From Periplaneta americana (lineage: Eukaryota; Arthropoda; Insecta; Blattodea; Blattidae), in the NCBI RefSeq assembly GCF_040183065.1, contig NC_091127.1, positions 108,503,834-108,567,833 of the forward strand: a stretch of DNA of 64,000 nt, in the 5' to 3' direction. A model generated the notes under the pieces. It searched no databases. It saw nothing but the letters and a program-made list of their open reading frames with translations, and was not told the DNA's origin. Positions 1 to 61,084 of the stretch are shown one piece after another. Positions within the stretch are counted from its first letter, which is position 1, and each line of letters opens with the position of its first letter. A program made the position numbers and the translations under genes.

Positions 1-125
1 CCGAACAGGAGCGCTGCTCATTCGGTCTCAAATTTTGTTAATACTACTGCATCTCCTTTTTATATTGATTGTATTATTTAATTTTTATTTCTCTTGTTTG
101 TAATTATATTCTTTATTCTGTATAT

Positions 126-2940
126 TTAAATAAATAAATAAATAAATACATCCTTTCGTAGTATATTTCAAAGGAGATACAGAGATTCGTTACAAAAGTA
201 ATGTCATCTCAGAAACCATGAAACATGACACTGATCCCTTTCACTTTTTTCAATCCGAAGCAATCAATTTCTACTTTTCCAATGGATCAAGTTCACAATA
301 AAAAAAAAAGAATTTTAAAAATAATTGCTTACATGAAGACGATTATGGAATTAGTGCTGAATGACACTTCTTTGCAATGTCGCATGGTAAAGGTCCATGT
401 GCTGGCATTGGAGATACTGTTAAAAGACTTGCCACGAGAGTTAGCCTATACAAGATCCTATAACAACACCAAAAAAAAAACTGTTTGATTAGTCACAAAA
501 AACAATTTCTAACGTGTCATTTATATTTTGTCCATTCAATAAGCACAAAAACCACACTGAAAATTTGCAGGCCAGATACCATAATCTAAAACCAATAACT
601 GGTACATTAAAATTATATTCTTTCATTCCGTTGTCAAAAACTGAAGATTTAATAAAACAATTTTCTTTCAAGAAATAAGGTAGGCGAATGAAAATTTAAA
701 GTGTGAATGAAAAGAAACATTTGAAAAGCATAATGTATAATTATTTGAAGATATCATAATAAGTAAATTAGCAGTGTTTCCTCGAGTAACTTGATCCGTA
801 CTGGGTGTAATGTTGCAACTTTCAGTCAATCATCCAGCGCCGATAAACCTCTTAGCGCGCTTTAACGCTTCCCGTCCACTGCTGCTGCGCCGACCGCTAC
901 ACATTCTGTCATAAGTAATTTAATTTCCATTAAACTATTGGAGATCCCATTCCGATTTTTTCTGGAATTATTAAGAATACTTCAGTGCACCTAGTAGGCA
1001 TTTTTTTAGATTTTTAATAGGGCTATTTCACATTCATGTATATGTTTTAAAAATTGAATTATAAAAAAAAAATATTTGAAATAATTATATTAAAATTAGT
1101 TGGTAAATATTTAATAAAAGACAGTACTTTAAGCTTTTAAATGCATTTTTTTTTTTTAATTTAACATCAATATCGTCAGAAATATGACGCTTTAAATGTT
1201 GCATTGTGCGACATTTTTAACGAATTTTAACATGTAATATTTTAAAAACATGTGGACTTAGGAGGAAATAAAAATATACTTGTTGGTTTATGAGACCTAT
1301 AGAGTTGGTAAAAAAAAAATATAAACGCAATCAGAAATATGAAGGTCAAAATTTGTATAATTTTGTGCGATTTGACGTGGAATGACTCATAACTGAATTC
1401 AATTCTGCAAAACAGAGCAGGCATTGAACTTTTTGCTGTACCGTCCATATCTCTATTGACAAGGAACTAGACTGATAAATGCAAATTTTCATTGACGTAA
1501 CATTAAGCTTGAAACGAAACGTTTCACACAACAATGGCCATGCAACAATAAGCTTAAAATAAAACATTGGACACAACACTGGCTATGGAAAAGTATGAAA
1601 CAAAATCTTTGAGATTTTTTCTATAGATTGAACTTAATCTTAAGGAATTATAATATACGGTTGTGAAATTATAAGCTATTATGTCTGTATACTCTTAGTG
1701 TGGACACGGTGTACTTATTAGTTTCAGTAAAGGAGCTGTCTATACGATTAAAACATCATATGAAATACTAAACCCTTTAGTTCTTCTCATTTCTCCGCCT
1801 TATATATTTTTCTGTTCTCAAGTTTCTATCCTTTTTCTCTTTTGTATTTGCTTCTTTTTCTTGTTTATTTCCTTTCTTTCCTTTTTAAAACTATTCCATT
1901 TTTATCAACTTCCTTTTCTCATTTTTTATTCTCATCTCTTTTTCTTTTCGTCTTCTCAGTACCAACGGCAAATACATCGTGTCCGACTTGTATATTAATA
2001 CAAGCATTACTTTCGTTGCATGCAACTTCGATTGAAAATTCTTGTATAATTATAATTATATGAACTCAACTATCTAGAGATGGTGGGTCTACTCATAGGA
2101 AACAATTACAGGCTTCCTAGCGAAATTTTGGAAATCTCTCCATGCCAGCATCTACTGTATTATATTAAAAGAAATAATTAGTCCCACTATCAGGCGTTCC
2201 CTACAAATATACAATATAAACACTATTGCTATTATCTAATTTAATTATTTAATTTATCACGATTTTCCAATGTTGCAAATTTGAAGTTACTGTACTTAAA
2301 GGAAAGTACACCAATAGCCTGCAAACATTTAGTAAAATTCATTTTTTTTATATCTCAGTTACTATAAAAGTTAAATGAACAAAACTTTTTATGCTTAATA
2401 TACACACATTACACTTCATAAAACACTATTCAGAATATTAAAATAGCTAATAATTACCTGTAAAAATAATATCAAATTTGCATAATTTTTACAACTGTAA
2501 AGCATTTACATAATAAAATCTACTATTTATTAATTAAATATATGCATGATTCTTTTACAGAAATATCCTAAAGACTTACATCACAACATAGTCTGGGATT
2601 TTTCACCTATTCCTTCGGGAAATATTTGTTTCTTAATAAATTTTTTTTAGAAAATTTAATATTAAAAGTAACGATTAAGAAAAAAATATTTCTTGAAGGA
2701 ATAGGTAAAAGATTCTAGACTATGTTCTGATGTAGGTCTTTAAAACATTTCAGAAATTTCACGAATTTATCTGCAAGAGTCTATGATGATTATTATTTGT
2801 AACACACTTCAATATGTCACAATGGTACAAAGTAGATAGAACTTTTTTCATAGTTTGAAGCAGACATACAGATGAGCAGGGTATATCTACAGTTTTGGAA
2901 ATACGCTATTTCAGCGAAAGCATTGTTAGAATGAATCTTA
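126..2940. other. Upstream region, no gene recognised
   Basis: Starts with a (TAAA)n run (126-149), perhaps the tail of a LINE copy ending at 1-150. The rest is AT-rich with homopolymer runs. Short open frames here have no recognisable domains. The missing COX start exon may lie in this stretch or outside the window. Confidence 0.4.
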
Positions 2941-3070
2941 GCATGTAGGCTTTCACGGCCGTTGTCTAGTTGAAATGGAGCTTCCGGGCTAAGATGCCAT
3001 GTTCTACTGGTGTAGATATTCCCAGACGTTTAGTCTACTACTGCGGCAGACATCTTCAGTGGTTAGGCAT
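2941..3070 (-). repeat. Dispersed repeat with Penelope-like terminal motif
   Basis: On the - strand this contains CACTGAAGATGTCTGCCGC, later a GGCCGTGAAAGCCTAC-type end. This arrangement recurs in many arthropod genomes and resembles Penelope-like element ends. The class is from memory and uncertain. Confidence 0.35.
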
Positions 3071-3734
3071 CCTAAGTCCTAGATCGAAGTCTTCTGCTAG
3101 GGGTATCTGTGGCAACTGTTGCCGAGCAGATGGTGTACACAGCGTATAGGGAATTACAAGTATGGTCACTCCGCGTAATTTTTCAGAAATAAGTTGTAAT
3201 GAACTGAACTCTGGTGAGAGATACTTCTGATGTGATTCATCTCTCTACTTCCCGTACTTCAATACACTGGTGAGCCAAATCTTTTCTTTGGTTGGCATAA
3301 TTACGCCTGTAGAACGTTTGGAATAGGTGAATTTTACTGTTTGCAGGTACAATCCCGCAAGAACACTTACAATGACAATTTTTCTCCTAAACACATACAG
3401 TATACAAAACCATACTTAATATTTTCAACAAAATCTGGTGAAATCCGGGATAAATAAGGTCTTCACTTATATACAATCTCGTTTGAAAGTTGTGATTACA
3501 ATTATGAAATAAAATATAATCGGAACTAATGCAACGAAATCTATATAGCCTAAAAATATTAATCTGCCTAGATGTTGAAATAGTATTGCTCTATATACTC
3601 ATAGTTTCAGAAGTGTATTAGGTTTACATAAGGGCAGGTTCTAAAAATATTTTACATTACTAAATTCAAAGTTGAGTAAATTATTTGTATTTTTTAAGCA
3701 TTTATGTACCAGGTCCACTTACAACGTTGTTCTA

Positions 3735-3736
3735 TT

Positions 3737-3791
<55 letters not shown>

Positions 3792-3998
3792 GTTTATTTT
3801 AACTGGCAGAGTTAAGGCCATTCGGCCTTCTCTTCCACTCAACCAGTATGATAGAAAATTACTACAATGCTATGAATATAACATAATTAATACAATACAA
3901 TTCAAAGCAATACAATACTACAATACAAAACAATATAATACATAATTAATATAATACAATGACAATTCTTTTCATCTTCACAACACCAATAAAATAAT

Positions 3999-4043
<45 letters not shown>

Positions 4044-4458
4044 GTAATAGTAATGATAGTCATACCTAAATTAAATTATTAAACTCGATCACAATTATAA
4101 CTTCAATTTGACTGCGCCCGTAAGAAATCGTTTAGCCTTTTCTTGAAAGTGGTTATTGTCTGGCAGCCCCTTATCTTCTGAGGTAGAGAATTCCATACAC
4201 GGGGGACTGAGACAGTAAAAGAGGATGAACAGTGGGATGTTCTGTGGGCAGGAATTGCTAGGATTTGGCTCTCCTGTGACCTGGATTAGGTGATATTTTT
4301 CTGAGAACAAGTTGCTTCCTTTTTGAAATATAGAGGCATTCGCTGTTTAGCGCCTTTATTTTGTTATGAATACAATTAGCAAGATTAACTTTATTGCTTC
4401 TTTTTTTATAAAAAGACCGTCAAATAAACACCACCAGAATGAGCCATATTGCTTCTGG
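3735..4458 (-). mobile_element. 5'-truncated LINE with microsatellite tail and target duplication
   Basis: The - strand carries the C-terminal end of a non-LTR retrotransposon ORF (WNSLP and FKKRL-type motifs around 4100-4210, frame-broken), a 3' stem-loop around AAGGCC/GGCCTT (3811-3829), and an (AAT)n tail at 3738-3790. The flanks repeat TTACAACGTTGTTCTA (3719-3734 and 4459-4474), a target-site duplication. Confidence 0.75.
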
Positions 4459-4474
4459 TTACAACGTTGTTCTA

Positions 4475-5344
4475 CTAAATAATAATTTCAAATATCTACA
4501 CAAAGTTTCTCCTCGCATGCAGGAGACAAACGCAACGTTGATCCATCTTTAACTCATGTTCAACAAAAGTGTTGGTTACAACGTTGTTCGTGTGAATGGT
4601 TCAAATATGCGATGCATTACTTTCTATTTAAGAAGAACTGAATGATCCAAAAATCACATCTGAAGCAAAATCACTAGAAACACGTATCACATCTTTTGGT
4701 TTTATTGTGTCTTTCGTAATTTGGTATGACGTGTTGTTCCACATTAATCTTGTGAGTAAAAGTATGCAAATAATGGACATGGATTTACCTGCTGTCGCTT
4801 CTCTAATGAAGAAATGTGACGAATTTCTCTAAGATTTTCATGACTCTGATTATGCCACAGCTATTAAAAGAAACACTTGGCATTTATCATGTATTTAATA
4901 AATGCTACACCCAGAAAAAAAGAAGAGGCAATTTCTATGAAGCAAAAGATGAAGCCCCAGGAGAAAGTGATAACAGCCAGAGCTCTACGATGAATAGCTT
5001 ACATTTGCAGGCAGTAGTGAATAATGACAACATAGAAATCTCCATTCAACTTTGAATTCCATTTTCAAACACAACAAGGTGGAGTATTTCCCCAACATTT
5101 GGATATCTCTTATGACTTTATTGACTATACCTATCTCAGTGGCAAATCCCTGCGGTAGGCACCCGGTGAGGTTTGGGATTTTTCATTGGAAAATCCATAG
5201 TGACACTTGTGGAGGACAAGGTTGCTGTTGAGGTTTTTCTCCGGGTTCTTCCGTTTTTTTTTTCCATATTACGCATCTATACCATTTCGCCATCATAGGT
5301 AGGAAGTTCGTACCAAAACAGTAGATTTCAGTTGAAAAAATTGT
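4475..5344. other. No gene recognised
   Basis: AT-rich. A short open frame at 4816-5055 has no domain I recognise. A third copy of TTACAACGTTGTTC occurs at 4576-4589. Confidence 0.4.
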
Positions 5345-5557
5345 GGTTTATTTAACGACGCTCGCAACTGCGGAGGTTATATTAGCGTCGCCAGTGTGCC
5401 GGAATTTTGTCCCGCAGACGTTCTTTTACATTCCAGTAAATCTATTGACATGAGTCTGTCGCATTTAAACACACATGCCATCTACATGGGCTGGGACCGA
5501 ACCCGCAACCTCGAGCACAGAAGGCCAGCGCTATACCGACTACGCTACCGAGGCCGA
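5345..5557 (-). repeat. tRNA-derived SINE, family A
   Basis: The - strand begins with a tRNA-like head (A-box around GCGTAGTCGGTATAGCGC, B-box GGTTCGGTCC) and ends with the tail shared by other SINEs here (AGCGTCGTTAAATAA). A related copy lies at 59168-59355. Confidence 0.7.
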
Positions 5558-5639
5558 TTGATTTCAGTTGATTACAGCCTAGATCATATAAATGTAACAG
5601 ATAACTCATCGCTTTGTTAAAATCGGAAGCACTTTGAAG

Positions 5640-6459
5640 AGAACAACCGCCAGGATCGCCATCCGTCCGCCGTAAACGAACACGAGGTGGCAGTACAGTC
5701 GCTAATGCAATTCAAATGGGAATTATGACGTGACTCCTTATGTAACAACTAGATGGCAGCGTAGTAAACCTGACAAAAGTTGTTAACGTCAAAACCTATA
5801 AGGCCGACCTATCTGTTACATATGATTACAGCGAGGAGTATAGATCTCCTCCGTGCCTCGCTTTGCTCGCATTCGCTACAGATGATGCGCAGTTCACATA
5901 AACAACGCATAGTTTTCTGTTAACGAACAGTGACGTGTATCATGCAAATCTTGCTTTCAGGTAAAGCTCCATTTGAAGCTGATTTGAATAATTTCAAGGA
6001 AAAAATTGTTCCGGGGGCCGGGTACCGAACCCGGTATTTAACTATCTGCACGCAGCCAACTAAGAGAATTTGAGACTTAGAAAATTAATGCATAAACATT
6101 CCTAATAAATTGGTCACTTAATGTGTAATTCAGCACGCTTAATGAAATCGGTGCTGGAAACCTATATTCGGAAAGATGTGGTATTTCACCCGTTATGAAG
6201 ATGCTGAATTGCAATATATTTTAGCCCATTCATCGTGATTTCATTAAACATGAAGGGAAATGGTTTCCGAATAAAATTATTTCACATAATAAGTTTTCGC
6301 ACCGGGGTCCTATGTTTGCTTTCAAAGCTGCACCTCACATACTGGGCTTTACACCATAATCCAATTAAACTTGCTAACTTTCTTTATGCGAAATACGAGA
6401 ACGTTTTATTTGAAACACAGTGTTCAAATCAGCCTTCTTCTGAACAAGCTTTATTAGTC
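5640..6459. other. Repeat debris, no gene
   Basis: Contains a tRNA-like B-box remnant around 6005-6035 (CCGGGTACCGAACCCGG), probably an old SINE. The rest is unassigned. Confidence 0.35.
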
Positions 6460-6695
6460 GGTTATTTAACGACTCTCTATCAGCGACTAGGTTAATTAAT
6501 GTCGATAGAACTGATTATAGTGAGGTGATATTTAGCAAGATGAGACCAAAGATTTGCCACGGATATTCGATTTACAGTTTGAAAAAAAATTTGAAAATCA
6601 GGTACCGGTAACAGCAAAACCCACGCTCCAGCGCTGCTCCGTATCAGCAGACAAACGATCCTACCGCCTACGCCTGAGCCAAGCCGTGGCTTCTA
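6460..6695 (-). repeat. Degenerate SINE, family B
   Basis: Matches the copy at 7909-8153 in order: GTTATTTAACGAC tail, then a tRNA-like head near 6625-6695 with a damaged B-box. More diverged than the other family B copies. Confidence 0.5.
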
Positions 6696-6995
6696 CAGCA
6701 GTGTTTTGTTTTAAGTGTTGAGCTGTTGCTAGTCAACAAAACCCTGCACTGTAACTTCAGTCTCAATATATAAATTTAAAAGAAATGAGTAACAATTTGT
6801 ACAACATTTGCATAATATATATTAATAGTGGAAATTTAAAAGTAGGCTTGTTGTTAATCAATGAAAAAACAAATGTTTCTCTTAAGTAAGTATAACAAAC
6901 AATAATTATTATTACTGATCTCACTGCTCCAGGAATACTGAAAACTGACATCTAAATTCATTGTTACAATTCACAGAACAAAACTTTTGTTTCAG

Positions 6996-55940
<48,945 letters not shown>

Positions 55941-55980
55941 TGCATGTCAGTATGTTGTCTGTCTAGACTTATGTGATAGC

Positions 55981-55986
55981 AATAAA
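55981..55986 (+). promoter_or_regulatory. COX polyadenylation signal AATAAA
   Basis: Canonical AATAAA 41 bases after the COX stop codon, implying a very short 3' UTR of roughly 60-70 bases. No clear AU-rich instability repeats (AUUUA runs) lie between stop and signal, unlike vertebrate PTGS2. Confidence 0.75.
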
Positions 55987-56319
55987 ATTTATTAGTTTAC
56001 TGGCTTAGTCATCTAATTCACGGCTGTTAGCTCATAAGTAGCTTCATGAGATGTTAATGGCAGATGAGTTGTGTAATATTTCATGATTTAGCTGTTTATT
56101 TAAAATCGTCGTTGTTAGTTCAGTGGTTACTGTGTTGTTTATGAACTCTTTATCATCATGCATTTGAACCTGGAAAGGGGTGAAAATATCCGAAGGGACA
56201 TATAGCAGGGGCATTTCGTCCTTTGGGGTTTTTGATGCTTAACCCTGCTTGCAATCTGCTACTCATTCAATATAATATGTATTTCAATTACAGGGTGAAC
56301 CATAAGTAATGTTATTATT
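55987..56319. other. Intergenic DNA downstream of COX
   Basis: No gene or repeat recognised between the COX poly(A) signal and the first LINE copy. Confidence 0.45.
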
Positions 56320-57055
56320 TTCAGGTTACTCTTTGAGAAAAGTATATGATTATGTATAGTGACCAGAATATTGTACGAAATGAAAATATATAAAAATTGA
56401 AAATTTATCCTTTGAAGAGGTGAAAAAATTCAAATACCTGGGAGCAACAGTAATAAATATAAATTATACTTAAGAGGAAGTTAAACGCAGATTAAATATG
56501 GGAAATGCATGCTTTTATTCGGTTGAAAAGTTTTTGTCATTCAATCTGCGCTCAAAAAAATGCTGAAAGTTAGAATTTTAAAACAGTTATATTATCAGTT
56601 GTTCTGTATGGTTGTGGAACTTGGACTCTCACTTTGAGAGAGGAACAGAGGTTAAGGGTGTTCGAGAATAAGGTGCTTAGGAAAATATTTTGGGCTAAGA
56701 GAGATGAAGTTACAGGAGAATGGAGAAAGTTACACAAAGCAGAACTGCATGCATTGTATTCTTCACCTGACATAATTAGGAACATTAAATCCAGATGTCT
56801 GAGAGGGCAGGACATGTAGCACGTATGGGAAAATCCAGAAATGCATATAGAGTATTGGTTGGGAGGCCGGAGGGAAAAAGACCTTTGGGGAGGCCGAGAC
56901 GTAGATGGGAGGACAATATTAAAATGGATTTGAAGGAGGTGGGATATGATTGTAGAGACTGGATTAATCTTGCTCAGGATCGGAACCAATTGGTGGGCTT
57001 ATGTGAGGGTGACAGTGAACCTCCAGGCTCCTTAAAAGCCATGAGTAAGTAAGTA
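56320..57055 (+). pseudogene. LINE ORF2 C-terminal copy 1
   Basis: Reads SDQNIVRNENI-like start, FKYLGATVININ, ENKVLRKIFWAKRDEVTGEW, RKLHKAELHALYSSPDIIRN, VARMGKSRNAYRVLVGRPEG, KRPLGRPRRRWEDNIKMDL, with a frameshift near 56570. The final ORF ends at 57052. Confidence 0.82.
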
Positions 57056-57224
57056 TTCTTTGAAATATTTCAAACAAAAAATTTAATACTATTTTTTTCG
57101 TTTTTGCATCATTTTCGAGATAAAAATTGTTTCATATGAAACATTTCATAGCATGTTTTGGGAAAACCATTGATTTAATTCCCAATATGCTCAGTCAATT
57201 TAAGAGAACAGTATATTATATCAG

Positions 57225-58700
57225 CTGCTTGTTATGCGGATGACGTGAAAAAACACGAGAATTTTACTTGAAGCAAGTAAAGAGATAGGTTTGCAAGTAA
57301 ATCCCGAAAAGACAAAGTATATGATTATGTCTCGTGACCAAAACGTAGTACGAAATGGAAATATAAAAACTGAAAACTTGTCCTTTGAAGAGGTGAAAAA
57401 ATTCAAATATCTTGGAGCAACAGTAACAAATATGAATGATACTTACAAGGAAATTAAACGCAGATTAAATATGGGAAATGCATGTTTTTTTTCGGTTGAG
57501 AAGTTTTTGTCATTCAGTTTGCTCTCAAAAAAGCTGAAAGTTAATATTTATAAAACAGTTATATTACCGCTTGTTCTGTATGGTTGTGAAACTTGGACTC
57601 TCACTTTGAGAGAGGAACACAGGCTAAAGGTATTTGAGAATAAGGTGCTTAGAAAAATATTTGGAGCTAAGGGATGAAGTTATGGGAGAAAGTTACACAA
57701 CACAGAACTACACGCATTGTATTCTTCACCGGACATAATTAGGAACATTAAATCCAGACGTTTGACCTGTGCAGGACATGTATGGGCGAATTCAGAAATG
57801 CATACAGAGTGTTAGTTGGGACGCCGGAGCGAAAAAGACCTTTGGGGAGGCTGACACGTAGATGGGAGGATAATATTAAAATAGATTTGAGAGAGATGGG
57901 ATATTGTGGCGCCACGTTGGAAGACCTAGTCGCATCGGGTAAGTTGTGCGCGCATAGTGCGAGGAAAGGTGCAGAAGGCAAGGAGCAGAAGGAGTAAGGG
58001 GGGAAATATCTGGAAGTTTCGCAAAGCCATGCGAGCCGATTGTTGTAGAAGCTACACGACAGAATACATTCGAGAACGTGTAATCTAATAAATAAAAAAG
58101 GGGCAAGTGAACCAGAAGTGTGTTTAGTTTGGTCAGTCAGTTTGTGAATCAGCAGCGAGCGAGTAAGGAAGCCAGCCTTCGAGACCAGGGTTCGACGTGC
58201 AGTGAACTTGAGTAACTGTGGCAGCATCCAGGCGGAAGCAACGCGTCCGGAAGTCTTGGGTTCGAAGTGCAGTGAACTTTATCTGAAAGTCTTGGGTTCG
58301 ACGTACTGTGAACTTGAGTGAGTGAGCTAGAATAACTAGCCAAGGCGAACGAACTGTGAACTGACAGTTTTGTTTTGTAAATAGTGCTTTGCGAACATTA
58401 GTTGAGATTAGGAGTACATTATTGTTCTTCTCAATAATTCACGTGAATAGTCATTGTCGTTCTGTGGAGTGCAATAACGACTACTGTGTTGCAGTGTTGA
58501 GTGGAATACCCATTGTAGACAGGTGTGTGGTTGAAAGCTAGAAATAAAAGTAACATTATTGTTGAAAATAAAAGTTACAATATGATGCTAGGGACTGGAT
58601 TAATTTTGCCTAGGACAGGGACCGAAGGTAGGCTTATGTGAGGACGGCAATGAACTTCTGGGTTTTATAAAAGACATTTGTAAGTTGTAAGTGTATTATG
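57225..58700 (+). mobile_element. LINE copy 2, split by a solo LTR
   Basis: The frame 57291-57677 reads [55 protein letters not shown]; it continues to 57904 and resumes at 58580 with GATGCTAGGGACTGG. Same family as 44275-44694 and copy 1, in direct orientation with copy 1 and about 170 bases from it. Confidence 0.82.
57905..58579. mobile_element. Solo LTR (675 bp)
   Basis: Begins TGTGGCGCCACG and ends GTTACA (TG...CA), flanked by ATAT (57901-57904, 58580-58583), and cleanly interrupts the LINE reading. Contains AATAAA (58089, 58549 region). There is no gag/pol, so it is a recombination remnant of an LTR retrotransposon, possibly Ty3-type given the 4-bp duplication. Confidence 0.78.
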
Positions 58701-58739
58701 ATAATAAATTATTGAAAGAATTTCAGTTTTTAGTTCTTT

Positions 58740-59150
58740 AAATGTACAGAAACTTGATCTCTTCTTAGTTCGTTGTTTAGTTTCCTGTAGTTTCTTCTAC
58801 CTACTTCTGTGTTGATGTTTTTCCATTTTCTCCTTTCCTTTATCTTCTCCAACATTTTCTCCCTGACACGAGGTTTCTTAATAGTCATACCTTCTCTGTA
58901 TCCTATCATTTCTTCTGCTGTTTTCTGTATACGGCTTCTTAGATGAGTCCAATACTCACTACTATTTCCAAGTGTAGGCTATAATGTAGTGGCTTTCCCT
59001 TGAAAATTTGCTTCAAATTTTCTTTTTTCCTTTCCGTTCTTCAGTTTTTCCATGTCCAATTTATTCATCATCTGTCTTCCTTTTATTTTCTTCAGACGAA
59101 TATCTATTTCGCCTATACATTTAAAATGGTCCTGTAATGATGTACACATA
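58740..59150 (-). pseudogene. LINE endonuclease-RT linker fragment
   Basis: The - strand reads SSEYWTHLRSRIQKTAEEMI, GYREGMTIKKPRVREKMLEK, IKERRKWKNINTEVGRRNYR, KLNNELRR: the linker between endonuclease and RT in LINEs like that at 52315-53470. Confidence 0.65.
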
Positions 59151-59167
59151 TACTCAGCCCATCAGGT

Positions 59168-59355
59168 TGGCCTGGGGGTGGTGCAGTCGGTAGAGAGTTG
59201 GCCTTCTGTGCCCGAGGTTGCGGGATCGATCCCGGCCCGGGTCGATGGCATTTAAGTGTGCTCATGTCAGAAGATTTACTGTCCTGTGGGACAAAATTCC
59301 AGCACACCAGCAACACTGATACAACTTCTGCAGTTGCGAGCATCATTAAATAAAA
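59168..59355 (+). repeat. tRNA-derived SINE, family A
   Basis: GTGGTGCAGTCGGTAGAG (A-box), GGGATCGATCCCGG (B-box), then a tail ending GAGCATCATTAAATAAA. Same family as 5345-5557. Confidence 0.78.
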
Positions 59356-60189
59356 CATAATTCACCATTTACAGCCCATTGGCATTGGATTCATCTATCA
59401 CACTGGAATAATATTCTATAGCAAGTGTACAATGGGCATATATGGGCCAAAGTGCATGGATCCATCTCCGGTCTGGCCATCGAAAAGCCAGCCAATATAC
59501 AAAGACAAGCTAACTGAACTATGATCATGTTCACTACTATTAAATTTAAAGGATGGGATTGCTCAGTTGATTGAACAAATGCTTATGAACAGAAAAATTT
59601 CAGGTGGTGGCAGAATTCTTCTCGTTGTCGAAACGTCTCTTGTGTCCACTCAGTTTCCTTTAAAATGAGTACTGAGTTTTTCCTGAGGGTAACAGGCAGT
59701 CGGAACATAGTGCTGATAGTGCTGACTACACAACCACATTCAAGTGCCGAGATCAGGACAATATGAAGCTCTATTTCCATGTCCTTTATGCGCATTTAAG
59801 GCGTAAAAAGAGACTACCTCTTTAAGAATATTAAAATTTAGGGAAACTGCACCAGGTATTCCCCTTCCACCTCAATCTGCAGTTACGAGATAGGACACTT
59901 TGCTTAAAGCTGCCTTATGTTACACAGAACATTACAATGAAGTCACATGAGTCATTCACGAATTAAATGGTGAAGATTCAGCTGCAATTACAGTTGGAAC
60001 CACCGATTCCAGTGCCAGTTGACGAGCTATTTGTTGTCCTTCATGAATGAGTTGGCGATAACATTTTCCTCCGCTAATATCATTGTTATGAAACATACAA
60101 ATGGACCACAGTACAGTCCGAGTGGATAATTTATAGCATGCCGCAAGCAACTTTCGTTCACAATGATTTTACAGTATGTCTCCCAGTAC

Positions 60190-60385
60190 GTGTAATATTT
60201 TTAGTTTTTGGAGGTGGCTGTCCAGAGTCCAATAGAATACTCGGGTGTGCATGTTTACTCATGCCCTACCCATTCCAGCTGTAACAGAGATAACTGATCT
60301 TGCAGCGGTGAGTAACTCGCTCTCAAGTTCACATTAACAAAATCCATCTGCCTAAATTGCTGGCGCCCACTATACAACGGTAAAA
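60190..60385. repeat. Dispersed repeat, pair with 44750-44945
   Basis: Shares TAGTTTTTGGAGGTG and TCTTGCAGCGGTGAG blocks with 44750-44945. The sequence just upstream (59990-60185) also matches 42720-42960, so the two loci may share one larger element. Confidence 0.55.
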
Positions 60386-60409
60386 TTCCTGATTTCAGAA
60401 AATATGATG

Positions 60410-60466
60410 TACAGATCCAGAAACAAAATTTGGACCACCTGAATTTTGTTTCTGGGTCTGTACATA
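60410..60466. repeat. Short hairpin with TGTACAGA ends
   Basis: TGTACAGATCCAGAAACAAA and its complement (one mismatch over 23 bases) around an 11-base loop. Confidence 0.8.
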
Positions 60467-60834
60467 TGACAATCTGTAATTCATAAAGACCAATTATGGA
60501 AACGTCACAAGTCATAAAGCAGCTGGAAACATCTGGTCTACAAATGTCCAAAGGTATTAAAATATGACGAAGTACCAGAAATTCTTTCTGGTATGCAAGG
60601 ACCATGGTACTGATAAGGTGAAAGACAAATGTCATAATGTTATGTTATACAAAAGAAATAGTGGCTGTGCAGTGTTGTGCAGTTTGGCAAAAGAAGAGAA
60701 CTAAATCGTAAATGACAATCTGGGACTTTTCACTTATGCTTCATTGACTTCATACAATTTCGAAAGAAGCTTCTCATAGTATAAAAATGGTGTAACTAAT
60801 AAACATACAAGTTTTTCTTTTGACAATCTACGTA

Positions 60835-61064
60835 TGTACAATCTTAGAAAAAAGTTTTTTGTCACATACTTAGATACTTTATAAGTCCCAGAAAGGAGGC
60901 AGTGCACATGATCAGAGAACGAGCGACCTGGTTTACAAGAGAACGACTACATAATTGAGGTAATAAAATTAGTTTTGTTTCGTTGTATGTCTGATCATAC
61001 ACAATGCCTTCTTTCTGGGACTTATAAAGTATCTGTGCGACAAAACTTTTTTCTAAGTCTGTAC
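60835..61064. mobile_element. Tc1/mariner-type MITE, about 230 bp
   Basis: Arms of about 80 bases starting TGTACAATCTTAGAAAAAAG and the complement of TGTACAGACTTAGAAAAAAG, flanked by TA on both sides (60833-60834, 61065-61066). It is inserted in the hAT C-terminal fragment. Confidence 0.78.
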
Positions 61065-61084
61065 ATAGTTGTACATTACAATTC

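Larger units (their letters stand above)
59825..60880 (+). pseudogene. hAT transposase fragments, interrupted
   Basis: 59830-59990 reads FRETAPGIPLPPQSAVTR, YTEHYNEVT, ELNGEDSAAITV; 60740-60880 reads SYNFERSFS, YKNGVTNKHTSFSFDNLR (hATC). Same family as 14798-16282. About 650 bases of other repeats separate them (59990-60640). Confidence 0.65.

Noticed and set aside
5396..5620. 74-residue + strand frame
   Set aside because: Lies across a SINE on the opposite strand; no homology recognised.
57748..58227. 159-residue - strand open frame
   Set aside because: Antisense to a LINE and a solo LTR; low-complexity Ser/Leu composition, no domain.
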